Assembly (NCBI GenBank): GCA_050260415.1
Contig: JBLNCE010000027.1
Span: forward strand, 1 to 22,535
Direction of reading: 5' to 3'
Length of the DNA stretch: 22,535 bases
From: JBLNCE01 sp050260415
GTDB taxonomy: Bacteria; Bacillota; UBA4882; JAAYXC01
Part shown: in pieces, positions 7,683 through 15,212 of the stretch
How the letters are laid out: every line of letters starts with the position of its first letter
Numbering within the stretch: the stretch's first letter is position 1
Position numbers and translations under genes: made by a program
Notes under the pieces: generated by a model
Told to the model about the DNA's origin: nothing
What the model saw: only the letters and a program-made list of their open reading frames with translations
The model's database searches: none

Positions 7683-7777
7683 CCAAGCGCACTTTCAAGC
7701 GCGCCGTGAGAAGCCCGCACCCTTGGCTGGAGCGCTCCGGTACCTTTTCACATTTCTCCAAATACTGGGAGGGCGCC

Positions 7778-8974
7778 GTGAAGTCTTATCGTTACAGCGG
7801 CTATGACCAGGCTGGCCGCGAGGCAAGGGGGATTGTCTCCGCACCCTCATTTGCCGCTGGTCAGGAAGAGGTCCTGCGGCGTGGCATCTACCTGGTGAGT
7901 CTGGAGGAGGCGCGGGGGAGTCCAGCCGTCGCGGGAGCCTCGCGGGTAAAACAAGCCGAGTTGACCATGTTCATGGTGCAGTTGGCGGCACTCCTGGAGG
8001 CGGGTCTGCAGCTCGACAGGTGCCTGGAAGTGCTCCACGGCCAGGCCACGCGGAGCCGATTCGGCAAGGTGCTCGGCGCCCTGGTCGCGGACGTACGCGC
8101 GGGCACGGCCCTATCCGAGGCGATGGCAAAGCATGGAACGGTTTTTGCCGAGCTCCAGACGCAGATGGTTCGCGCCGGCGAATTGAGCGGACACCTCGAG
8201 ACTGTCCTGGCCAAGCTTGCCGAGTACATGGAAAAGGAGGAGGCCCGGCGGTCCCAGATCAAGTCGGCGCTTGTCTACCCGATCATGCTCATCTGTTTGG
8301 CCGCCGGGGCGACCGGGTTCATTGTCTCATTCGTCGTGCCAAAGATGAGCCAGGTCTTCTCGGACCTCGGCGCAAAGCTGCCGTGGTCGACGAGGCTATT
8401 AATCGGGATCGGCGCCTTCATGGCCAAAGCCTGGCCGTTGGTACTCGGCGCCGTCGCCGCTTTGGTGCTCGCCGTTCGTGTCTATGCCGCCACGGAAAAG
8501 GGCGGCCGCGCCATGGACGGGTGGGTTTTGCGCATACCGCTGGTCGGCCCCTTGGCGCTCAAGATGAGTCTGGCCAAGTTTGCCCGCGCAATGGCGGTCA
8601 TGGGGACGGGCGGCGTCGGCATCATGGAGGCGTTGGAGGTTGCCGCGGGGGCCTCCGGCAACAGGGTAGTCAAGCAGTCCGTTCTGAAGGCGCGCCCCGA
8701 GGTCAGGGAGGGGCAGACACTGGCCGCCAGCCTCAAAGCACAGGGAATCTTTCCCGAAATGATGCGGAACCTGGTCGCGGTGGGCGAGGAAACGGGCAAC
8801 GTGGATCGGATGCTGGCCAAGGTCGCGGAGGTTTATGATTTTGAGGTCGACGCCGGCCTGAGGCGCCTCCTATCCCTGCTTGAGCCGGTGCTCATCATCA
8901 TCATGGGCTGCGTGGTGGCTTTTATCGTGATCTCAATTCTGGTTCCAATCTTTGATTTAGGAGCGGGTCTCTAA
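7778..8974 (+). CDS. gspF: Type II secretion system inner-membrane platform protein GspF
   Basis: This 398-residue polytopic protein should form the platform that contacts GspE and extracts pseudopilins. Two T2SSF domains are visible. The first is MFMVQLAALLEAGLQLDRCLEVL to GELSGHLETVLAKLAEYMEKEE; the second runs from KFARAMAVMGTGGVGIMEALEVA to VGEETGNVDRMLAKVAEVY. Membrane segments lie near residues 164-190, 214-236 and 368-392. GTG 7778 is preferred over the in-frame ATG 7706 because GGGAGGG (7767-7773) lies just upstream and family similarity (YRYSGYDQAGREARG) begins there. Length is normal. The 174-base gap to gspE is mostly repeat. Confidence 0.94.
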   Translation: MKSYRYSGYDQAGREARGIVSAPSFAAGQEEVLRRGIYLVSLEEARGSPAVAGASRVKQAELTMFMVQLAALLEAGLQLDRCLEVLHGQATRSRFGKVLGALVADVRAGTALSEAMAKHGTVFAELQTQMVRAGELSGHLETVLAKLAEYMEKEEARRSQIKSALVYPIMLICLAAGATGFIVSFVVPKMSQVFSDLGAKLPWSTRLLIGIGAFMAKAWPLVLGAVAALVLAVRVYAATEKGGRAMDGWVLRIPLVGPLALKMSLAKFARAMAVMGTGGVGIMEALEVAAGASGNRVVKQSVLKARPEVREGQTLAASLKAQGIFPEMMRNLVAVGEETGNVDRMLAKVAEVYDFEVDAGLRRLLSLLEPVLIIIMGCVVAFIVISILVPIFDLGAGL

Positions 8975-9118
8975 AGGGCGTGAGGCAAAGCGGAGGGAGT
9001 CTGGTTGCGCGCGCGGCCTGTGCGCCCGCTCCCTTGCACGACCGGGACTCATGCCTGTACGCGAGACATTCATGCCGATCAAAGGCCATATTCTCTAGTG
9101 CGCAGAAAGGGGATCCAG

Positions 9119-9601
9119 ATGTCAAGCAAATCACGGTCGACAGCGAAACTTCACCGCCAGCGGGGGTTTACGCTCATCGAGATCATCGTGGTCATGGTGA
9201 TCCTGGCGATCCTGGCCGCGGTAATCATGCCACGCTTTACGGGACGAACGGAACAAGCGCGCCGTTCACGGGCGATCGCCGACATCGAAAACATCAGCGT
9301 CTCACTGGACATGTACGAGGCGGACAACGGCATCTACCCCACGACCGAGCAAGGCTTGGCGGCGTTGCGGGAAGCGCCGGCCACCGATCCCGTGCCGGCG
9401 AACTGGCGTGGACCGTACCTCAAAAAGCCGCTCGGCAACGACCCTTGGGGCCATCCTTACGTTTACCAGAGCCCGGGCGATCACAATACGGATTCTTACG
9501 ATCTCGCTTCCTACGGCCTGGACGGCGTGGAGGGCGGCAACGGCGAGAATGCGGATGTAAACAACTGGGACTTGCCAGAGGATCTGGATGGCGAGGAGTG
9601 A
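9119..9601 (+). CDS. gspG: Major pseudopilin GspG
   Basis: This 160-residue type IV pilin-like protein is the main subunit of the T2SS pseudopilus. The prepilin peptidase site is G16-F17 in RQRGFTLIE, with the conserved Glu at +5, followed by a hydrophobic helix (IVVMVILAILAAVIMP). The C-terminal domain carries the GspG signature: DNGIYPTTEQGLAAL, WRGPYLKKPLGNDPWGHPYVY, then an acidic Asp-rich stretch matching the calcium-binding loop (DHNTDSYDLASYGLDGVEGG). ATG 9119 follows AAAGGGG at 9106-9112. The open frame extends upstream through a 144-base gap without similarity. The gene overlaps gspH by 14 bases. High conservation makes this the surest pseudopilin call. Confidence 0.96.
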   Translation: MSSKSRSTAKLHRQRGFTLIEIIVVMVILAILAAVIMPRFTGRTEQARRSRAIADIENISVSLDMYEADNGIYPTTEQGLAALREAPATDPVPANWRGPYLKKPLGNDPWGHPYVYQSPGDHNTDSYDLASYGLDGVEGGNGENADVNNWDLPEDLDGEE

Positions 9602-10205
9602 ACGCCAGGCGGTCATCCACGCGCTCCCTGAGAGTAGCCGCGGATTTACGCTCATCGAGTCGATCGTGGCCATGCTCATCATTACCGTCGCGGCGGGTGC
9701 CGTGCTGGCCGCGTTCGGCGGGTTTGCCCGGGGGAGGGATCTCGAGGCGGCCGCTGTCCGGTTGACGGCCGATCTCCGGCAGGCGGCCGGCGAAGCGACG
9801 GCCACGGATTGCGAGGTCCGCGTCTATTTCCAGTCCGAGCCCCCGGCTTACAGTGTCTGGCATCTCCGGCCGCCAGCCGACACCATGGATACCGGCGGGG
9901 ATGAGCCGGCGGCGCAGGCCGTCCTGGCGCGTCAGGTGCGTCTGCCCGGCCGTGTCAGACTGGACTCCCTGGAGGTGCAGGGTCCGGAGGACGAGGGGGA
10001 AAACACGGCGGACGATTCCGCCTGGCGTGAACCGGAGCGGGGGTGGCCCGAGGGTGGCCAATACGTCGCGTTTACGGGTGATGGGAACGCCACGGCGGCC
10101 GTCATCGCGTTGGGTGATGACCGGGGCGGTAGCCGGCGGATACGGATCGGCGCCACCGCGCGCGTGGGAGAGGTGAGTCCGGCTGAGGATGAAGCACCGC
10201 AATGA
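9588..10205 (+). CDS. gspH: Minor pseudopilin GspH (GspH/FimT-like)
   Basis: This 205-residue pseudopilin has cleavage site G19-F20 in SSRGFTLIES, Glu at +5 and a hydrophobic helix. The early ARGRDLEAAAVRLTADLRQAAGEATAT stretch is typical of GspH/FimT proteins. The C-terminal part is a beta-rich domain (RVYFQSEPPAYSVWHL, GQYVAFTGDGNATAAVIAL) with a Glu/Asp-rich insertion around residues 100-150. GspH should cap or join the pseudopilus tip. ATG 9588 lies inside the end of gspG and its own 3' end overlaps gspI by 17 bases, so translation is probably coupled. Assignment as H rests on position and the GspH-like helix; minor pseudopilins diverge strongly. Confidence 0.85.
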   Translation: MARSERQAVIHALPESSRGFTLIESIVAMLIITVAAGAVLAAFGGFARGRDLEAAAVRLTADLRQAAGEATATDCEVRVYFQSEPPAYSVWHLRPPADTMDTGGDEPAAQAVLARQVRLPGRVRLDSLEVQGPEDEGENTADDSAWREPERGWPEGGQYVAFTGDGNATAAVIALGDDRGGSRRIRIGATARVGEVSPAEDEAPQ

Positions 10206-10611
10206 ACGAGCGGCGGGAAGGTCCGGGCGGGAGTCCGGGTTTACGCTCGTGGAGATCCTCGTGGTCCTCGTCATTATGGCCGTCGCCCTGGTCGGGATCG
10301 CTTGGTCCTTCTCGGCTGGGATCAGGGCGTCCGCGTTGGCCTCGCGTAAACGTATCGCCGTCCTACTCGCGCAGAAGAAACTCGAGGAAACACGGCTTGC
10401 CGGTCTCGAGCCGGCGCTGGAGACGGGCGATTTCTTGCCCGACTACCCGGGATACACTTGGCGCCTCGAGGTAAGCGGTCCCGATGCGGAAGGATTGTAC
10501 CGCCTTGAAGTCGCGGTCGCCTGGCCGGATCGGGGGCGCGATCGCCAGGAGACGTTGGTGACCTACGTGCCGCCCGCGCCCGGCGCTGAACTTGGAGGAG
10601 CACAGTCATGA
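10189..10611 (+). CDS. gspI: Minor pseudopilin GspI
   Basis: This 140-residue small pseudopilin has cleavage site G17-F18 in RESGFTLVEILVVL and Glu at +5. The pattern IRASALASRKRIAVLLAQKKLEETRLAG after the helix is typical of GspI, where AxxLAxxKLEE is the family hallmark. A short beta domain follows (YTWRLEVSG, LYRLEVAVAW). GspI is thought to start the J-K-I tip complex. It starts inside gspH and shares ATGA with gspJ (10608-10611). A GTG or a second ATG shortly downstream would not change the mature part. Confidence 0.88.
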   Translation: MKHRNERAAGRSGRESGFTLVEILVVLVIMAVALVGIAWSFSAGIRASALASRKRIAVLLAQKKLEETRLAGLEPALETGDFLPDYPGYTWRLEVSGPDAEGLYRLEVAVAWPDRGRDRQETLVTYVPPAPGAELGGAQS

Positions 10612-11303
10612 AGCGCTTTCGCGCCGACCGGGGTTTCACCCTGGTGGAACTCCTGGTGGTGGTGATAATCGGTGCATTGGTTCTGACGGGGGTCTATGAG
10701 TTCTTCGGCGCAGGCTTGGCGGCGTGGCGCCGCCAGAGGGCGGACCACGAGACGCGGTACCATGCGGCGCGTGCGCTCGATGAGATCGCGCAGGCGCTGA
10801 CGGCCGCTTACGTTGGGGGGACGATCACCGATTTCATCGGGATCGACGGGGTGGACCCGGAAACCGAGTCAGACCGGGACGCGGTGGAGTTCGTGACCGC
10901 CGACGGCCGTTTGCCGGCTCCCGACGGCTATGACTTGTCCCGGGTCGGCTACTTCATTGACGGCCTGGGAGAGTCGGGTCTCGTAAAGATCGTCGATCCC
11001 CATCCGTTCGCGCACCCGATCGCGGCCGACACGGTCCCCGACCCAGGGGCCGTCCTCCCGATGTTCGGCGCGGTCGAATACACCGATCCCACGGTCGTAT
11101 CATTGCGCATCCAGTACTTCGACGGTTCCGGCTGGGTTGAGGCCTGGGATTCACGCGTAGACGGCATTCTGCCCCTGGCGGTCGCGGTGGCGGTCGGCGT
11201 CAAGGATCCCGGCGGCGGCACGGTAAGATATGAAAAGGTTGTCTCGGTCGCGGGCGGACGGCCAGCGGTCAGGGGGCAAACGCCGGAGGAGGGCTCCGTA
11301 TGA
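10608..11303 (+). CDS. gspJ: Minor pseudopilin GspJ
   Basis: This 231-residue pseudopilin has cleavage site G9-F10 in ADRGFTLVELLVVV, Glu at +5 and a helix. The downstream helix contains the YHAARALDEIAQAL arrangement of GspJ. The beta-rich globular domain includes DAVEFVTADGR, VVSLRIQYFDGSGWVEAWDS and LPLAVAVAVGVKDPGG, the last two being characteristic of the GspJ C-terminal half. It forms the tip complex with GspI and GspK. Start and stop overlap by ATGA with both neighbours, indicating tight translational coupling. Confidence 0.9.
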   Translation: MKRFRADRGFTLVELLVVVIIGALVLTGVYEFFGAGLAAWRRQRADHETRYHAARALDEIAQALTAAYVGGTITDFIGIDGVDPETESDRDAVEFVTADGRLPAPDGYDLSRVGYFIDGLGESGLVKIVDPHPFAHPIAADTVPDPGAVLPMFGAVEYTDPTVVSLRIQYFDGSGWVEAWDSRVDGILPLAVAVAVGVKDPGGGTVRYEKVVSVAGGRPAVRGQTPEEGSV

Positions 11304-12496
11304 GACGCCACCCCGGTCAAGCCGCATTCGTCCTCCCCTCCACGCTGATGGCCACCTCGGTGTTGCTCGTGGTCGTGGTGGCCCTGGCGGCGGTCTCGCG
11401 ACTGGAACTAAGATCAAGCACGTATCTTGGGGATCGGGAACGCGCGCGCTACGCCGCCTTCGCGGGACTGGAATTGGCCAAAACCAGGCTGATGGCGGCC
11501 AAAGGCCCGGAATTCGACTATGGAAAACTGGCCGCCGCGGGTGAAACCGCCATTGCCGCGGATGCCGCGGGTGTTCCCTTGCACACGGACGCGCTTGACT
11601 TAGGTATGGCCGCGGTCCGGGTGATGGTTCGTGATGAGTGCGCCTGTCTGCCTCTGAATCTCGCCGGGCGGGATGAACTGGCGGCGTTGCCGGGGATGCG
11701 CGTCGAACTGGCCGACCCGATCCTGGATTGGCGCGATGCGGACGATGAGCCCCGGGAATACGGCGCGGAATCGGACTGGTACAATCAGGACGCCTCCGGT
11801 TGGCCGGTAAAAAACGGAAACTTTGACACTCTGGACGAACTCTGCCTGGTGAAGGGCTTTTCCAAACGCGCGCTCACGGGCACGGACGAGGCGCCCGGGC
11901 TGAGAAGTTATTTGACCGTTTGGTCGATGAGCCCCGAGATGGCGCCGGACGGCAAGCCGAAGCTGGATCTGCGCTCGGTCACGGCCCCCGCGCTGAAGAC
12001 GCGGCTTGGCGGCAAGTTGACGCCCGCCGAGGCGAATGCGATCGCCGCCTATGCCGCCAATCCTGGCTTCCAGCGTCTTGGCCAGATCTTTGCGGTCCCG
12101 GGCATGACCCGCGCCCGGATCGCGGCGATCGTCGACTTCCTCGCCATCGGCGCGGAGCCGGTCGTGGCGGGCAGAGTGAACCTGAATACCGCGGGGGCCG
12201 AGGTGCTTGCCGCCCTGCCTGGGGCAAGCGCCGAAACCGCCGCGGCTATCATCCGCGCCCGCGAGGACGAGGGGCCGTTCCAGGCCCTCTCCGGTCTGGT
12301 GGGGCGCGCGGAGATCCCGGTCGAAGCGTTGGCAAGCATGATCGACCGCGTCACGGTCGGTTCGCTCCGTTTCGGCGTCACCGCCGACGGAGAGGCGGGC
12401 CGGGCGCGTGTGCGGCTCTTCGCCGTGCTGGACCTCGCCGAAGCGGTGCCGAGAGTTGTTTACGCGAGTTACAGGCGGTTTGGCGAAGAGCCATGA
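11300..12496 (+). CDS. gspK: Minor pseudopilin GspK (large tip subunit)
   Basis: This 398-residue protein should cap the pseudopilus. It begins with a short basic leader and a hydrophobic helix (AAFVLPSTLMATSVLLVVVVAL). The large alpha-domain follows: LELAKTRLMAAK, LPLNLAGRDELAALPG, ADPILDWRDADDEPRE with the WRD/D motif typical of GspK, and YGAESDWYNQ. Two helix-hairpin-helix-like repeats follow, the second being GRVNLNTAGAEVLAALPG near residue 290. Unusually, the expected Gly before the cleavage point is Ala (A9-F10) and position +5 is Ser; lack of Glu5 is normal for GspK, lack of Gly is not. ATG overlaps the gspJ stop. Length is slightly above the usual 300-340. Confidence 0.9.
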   Translation: MRRHPGQAAFVLPSTLMATSVLLVVVVALAAVSRLELRSSTYLGDRERARYAAFAGLELAKTRLMAAKGPEFDYGKLAAAGETAIAADAAGVPLHTDALDLGMAAVRVMVRDECACLPLNLAGRDELAALPGMRVELADPILDWRDADDEPREYGAESDWYNQDASGWPVKNGNFDTLDELCLVKGFSKRALTGTDEAPGLRSYLTVWSMSPEMAPDGKPKLDLRSVTAPALKTRLGGKLTPAEANAIAAYAANPGFQRLGQIFAVPGMTRARIAAIVDFLAIGAEPVVAGRVNLNTAGAEVLAALPGASAETAAAIIRAREDEGPFQALSGLVGRAEIPVEALASMIDRVTVGSLRFGVTADGEAGRARVRLFAVLDLAEAVPRVVYASYRRFGEEP

Positions 12497-12650
12497 TCTT
12501 GCCCAGGTGTTATGGCGCCGCCTCAGGACTCGCAAAGGTTACGGCGGCGGCGACCTCGTTATATTCAGTTTCCTTCAATGTTGTTTGAGACGACCCGGTG
12601 TCTGGCTCGAGATATCCGCGGCTTCATGCCATTGTTTCCACCAACGCGGC

Positions 12651-12656
12651 GGAGGG
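12651..12656 (+). promoter_or_regulatory. Ribosome binding site that fixes the gspL start
   Basis: GGAGGG lies 8 bases before GTG 12665 in the reading frame of GspL. The upstream in-frame ATG at 12512 has no such site. The codons between them (12512-12664) read as basic, low-similarity sequence, so the gap after gspK is treated as non-coding. Confidence 0.7.
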
Positions 12657-12664
12657 ATGTCCCG

Positions 12665-14107
12665 GTGATACCCCGCAAGGAATTATTGGTCGAGTTTCGG
12701 ACCGGCGCCGTGCACCTCGCGGAAGTCGAGACGGACAGCAGCGGTAGGCCGGTCCCGCGGCGCTGCGCGACAGTCCCCCGCTCGGAAGGCCAGAACGCGG
12801 ACGATCTGGGCCGGGCGATCGCCGGCGTCCTGGTGGGCGCCGGAATTCGTACGCGTCTGGCGACGGTGGTCCTTGGCCGGCAGGAACTGCTCGTTAGGCC
12901 GGCCGAAGTCCCCGCGGCCATCGCCGAACGCCCCACGGGATACGCCGCCTCGGCCATCGCCCGGATCGTACCCGCGGAAGGCTTGGGGGAGATCATGGCC
13001 GCGTGTCTTCCCACCGGTCAACCTAGAGCGGGGATGGTGCCGTGCTTGTTGGTGGGGGCGAGGTGGGGGGCACTGGAGCCGATCGCGGCCGTTCTAGAAG
13101 CAGCCGGCCTCGGGATGGCCAGGATTCTGCCGGCGACCGCCGGCGCGCTCATGGCGCTCAGGATCGCGGACGGCGAGGCGGTGAACGCGATCGGAGTCCG
13201 GGTGGATCCCGACGGGGTGGAGATCATCGGGATCTTGCCGGGTGCCAACCCATACTCGGTGTGGATCTCAGCCCCGGGTGACGGGCTTGATGGTCCCGAT
13301 CTCAGACTGGCGGGCATGGTAAAGTCGGAGATTGGCGCGTTGACGGCTGGAGAGGCGGGCGCGGCGATTCCGATCCGGGTCTTTGGGAGTCGGTCTCTCG
13401 ATGTTATTCCAGCCCTGCAGGCGGCAATGCCGGCCATGGCGATTAAACCTTTGGTGCCATGGTACAGCGAGCAGGTGCCTCACTACGAACCCGCGCGGGG
13501 TATCGCTCTGGCAACGGTCGGCCCCGCTTACCTGCCCCTTGCCGCAGCGGCGTTGAGTCCACCCGCGGCTGAGATGCGTACACAAAGCATGCAGGCGCAG
13601 CGGGATGCCGCCCGCGCCCGACGCAGGCGCGCAAGGCTTGGCCTGGCGGTCCTCTGTGTGCTCGCCTTCAGCCTGGCGGCGTGGTGGTTGGCCGGAGCAC
13701 GCGCGCGCGCCGAGGTTAGGAAGCTCGATGCCCGTTACCGCGCCGTTGCCGCACGGGCCCAAGCGCTTGCGGCTGCCGAGGCGGAGACCAGGGGCGTCCA
13801 GGACAGGCTCATCGACTGGTGGGAAGCTCTCAATGCGTCGCCGGACTGGTGTGCGGTGATCGAGGGGATTCAGGACAGCCTTGTCGCGGGGATCACGATC
13901 GCCTCGTTCAACCTGGACGGGGTGCGGGATTCAGTCGTCTCAGGCGCGGCGGCCGACGAGCAATCGGTGGCGGCCTTTGTCCGTGGCTTGGCCGCGGTTC
14001 CTTCGCTCGCGAAGGTTAGCGTCTCTTATATCAGATCCATCCCAGGCGGACATGGTGTCGAGTTCGCCGTCACTTTTACCGCGGCGGGAGGGGGTGGCCG
14101 GCCGTGA
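12665..14107 (+). CDS. gspL: GspL-like T2SS assembly protein (PilM/PilN-like)
   Basis: This 480-residue bitopic inner-membrane protein should link GspE to the platform. The N-terminal ~300 residues form an actin-like cytoplasmic domain of the GspL/PilM type, starting RKELLVEFRTGAVHLAEVE. A basic stretch (QRDAARARRRRARL) precedes one membrane segment near residues 322-345 (LGLAVLCVLAFSLAAWWLAG). A coiled coil follows (~350-385), then a periplasmic ferredoxin-like PilN domain (WCAVIEGIQDSLVAGITI to VAAFVRGLAAVPSLAKVSVSYI). Overall identity to classical GspL is low, so the call rests on architecture and position. GTG 12665 is chosen on its ribosome site. The stop overlaps the start of the next gene as GTGA. 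Confidence 0.8.
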   Translation: MIPRKELLVEFRTGAVHLAEVETDSSGRPVPRRCATVPRSEGQNADDLGRAIAGVLVGAGIRTRLATVVLGRQELLVRPAEVPAAIAERPTGYAASAIARIVPAEGLGEIMAACLPTGQPRAGMVPCLLVGARWGALEPIAAVLEAAGLGMARILPATAGALMALRIADGEAVNAIGVRVDPDGVEIIGILPGANPYSVWISAPGDGLDGPDLRLAGMVKSEIGALTAGEAGAAIPIRVFGSRSLDVIPALQAAMPAMAIKPLVPWYSEQVPHYEPARGIALATVGPAYLPLAAAALSPPAAEMRTQSMQAQRDAARARRRRARLGLAVLCVLAFSLAAWWLAGARARAEVRKLDARYRAVAARAQALAAAEAETRGVQDRLIDWWEALNASPDWCAVIEGIQDSLVAGITIASFNLDGVRDSVVSGAAADEQSVAAFVRGLAAVPSLAKVSVSYIRSIPGGHGVEFAVTFTAAGGGGRP

Positions 14108-15030
14108 AGCTTTCGGGCAGGGAAAGAACCCTGATCGGCATCGCCGTCGCTCTGGCGATCCTCGTTGGGATGGCCAAGATCATGCCGGCGTCCCGTCCGG
14201 ATTGGCTCTGGCCGGATCCGGCCGCCGCCCGGACCCGGCTGGCTTCGGCCGTGCGCCTGATTGAATCCGCGGAAGCAATACGCGCCCGGGCGAACGAAGC
14301 GCGCGCACTCGAGGACGCTCTTACGCTGACCGCGAACGCCGGGGAACGGGGGACCGCGGCGGTCAGTGAGCTCGCCCGGACGGCGCTGGATTTCGGCTTG
14401 AAGCCGTTGGAGCTGAAACCGGGGGTAGGGCGGCAAGAGGGCGGGCTCTGGATCTTGCCGGTACAGTTCCGAACCAGGGCGCCGGTGGCGGAGATCATGG
14501 CCCTCGTCGCCGCCTGCAAAAACCGCTTGCCGATGGCCAGGGTTATGCGTCTTGGTTTGATCCCAAAGGAAGGCGGGATGGTCGAGGCCAGCGCGATGAT
14601 TGAATTCCTCTTCTCCGCCCCGGAGGAGGCAGGGAAGAAGAATCCCCGCCGGGCTTCACCCGCGCCTACCGCCGGTGAGCGTGCGCGGATCATCGATCTT
14701 CTGCGCGCGCGGATCGCCGCGCCACCCGCCGCACGCGCGGATGATTGGTCCGGGCTCGCGCGGGCCATTGGCGCGCCCGATCGCGCCGGGCAAGCCTCCG
14801 AACCTACGGGACCAGTGTTCCTCGGCGTGGTGGCCGTGGGTGATGAGGTCAGGGCGCTCTTGGGCCTCGGCGCCGAATCATGGTACCTTGCCCGCGGCGA
14901 GACCAAGGCTGGTGTCACCCTCCTTGCCCTCGGCTCCGATACGGCGACGGTAAGATACAAAGGACAAGTGCGCTACCTCAAGCTGGCTTCGGAGTTCGCC
15001 GTCAGCCCGCTCGACCGGAGACAGCCTTAG
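14104..15030 (+). CDS. GspM/PilO-like protein with a C-terminal GspC/PilP-like domain
   Basis: This 308-residue bitopic protein has a short cytoplasmic tail, a membrane segment near 9-27 (TLIGIAVALAILVGMAKIM), a coiled-coil region (~40-85) and a ferredoxin-like PilO/GspM domain (~90-180). The second half is unusual. After a Pro/Ala-rich linker (~185-235), residues ~238-292 read VFLGVVAVGDEVRALLG, a SWYLARGET turn, then VRYKGQVRYLKL. That matches the beta pattern of the GspC homology region and PilP domains, which bind the secretin N0 domain. The protein may therefore do both the GspM job and the GspC job of connecting inner membrane and secretin. This is inferred from pattern, not alignment. 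GTG 14104 overlaps the gspL stop. No separate gspC is in the operon. Confidence 0.7.
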   Translation: MKLSGRERTLIGIAVALAILVGMAKIMPASRPDWLWPDPAAARTRLASAVRLIESAEAIRARANEARALEDALTLTANAGERGTAAVSELARTALDFGLKPLELKPGVGRQEGGLWILPVQFRTRAPVAEIMALVAACKNRLPMARVMRLGLIPKEGGMVEASAMIEFLFSAPEEAGKKNPRRASPAPTAGERARIIDLLRARIAAPPAARADDWSGLARAIGAPDRAGQASEPTGPVFLGVVAVGDEVRALLGLGAESWYLARGETKAGVTLLALGSDTATVRYKGQVRYLKLASEFAVSPLDRRQP

Positions 15031-15212
15031 CCCGATCCAGACCCGGACTTCGAAAGGCGCCTTGAAAGAACCGCGAAGAACGACGGTCTTAGCGCGAGAG
15101 CACGTACGCGGCGGAACCCGCGGGAGGCTCGTATCGGCTTTCGCTTTCCAATCCCGGTCAAGAAGTACGACCGTAATTCCTGGTCTTTATGGTCCAGGCG
15201 GAGGTGCCGCAG

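Noticed and set aside
11600..12535. Minus-strand open frame of about 310 codons opposite gspK
   Set aside because: It has no family similarity, is rich in Arg/His, and covers the conserved GspK domain on the other strand.
12512..12664. A 51-residue N-terminal extension of GspL
   Set aside because: No ribosome site precedes ATG 12512, the residues are basic and unlike the family, and GGAGGG sits exactly before GTG 12665.
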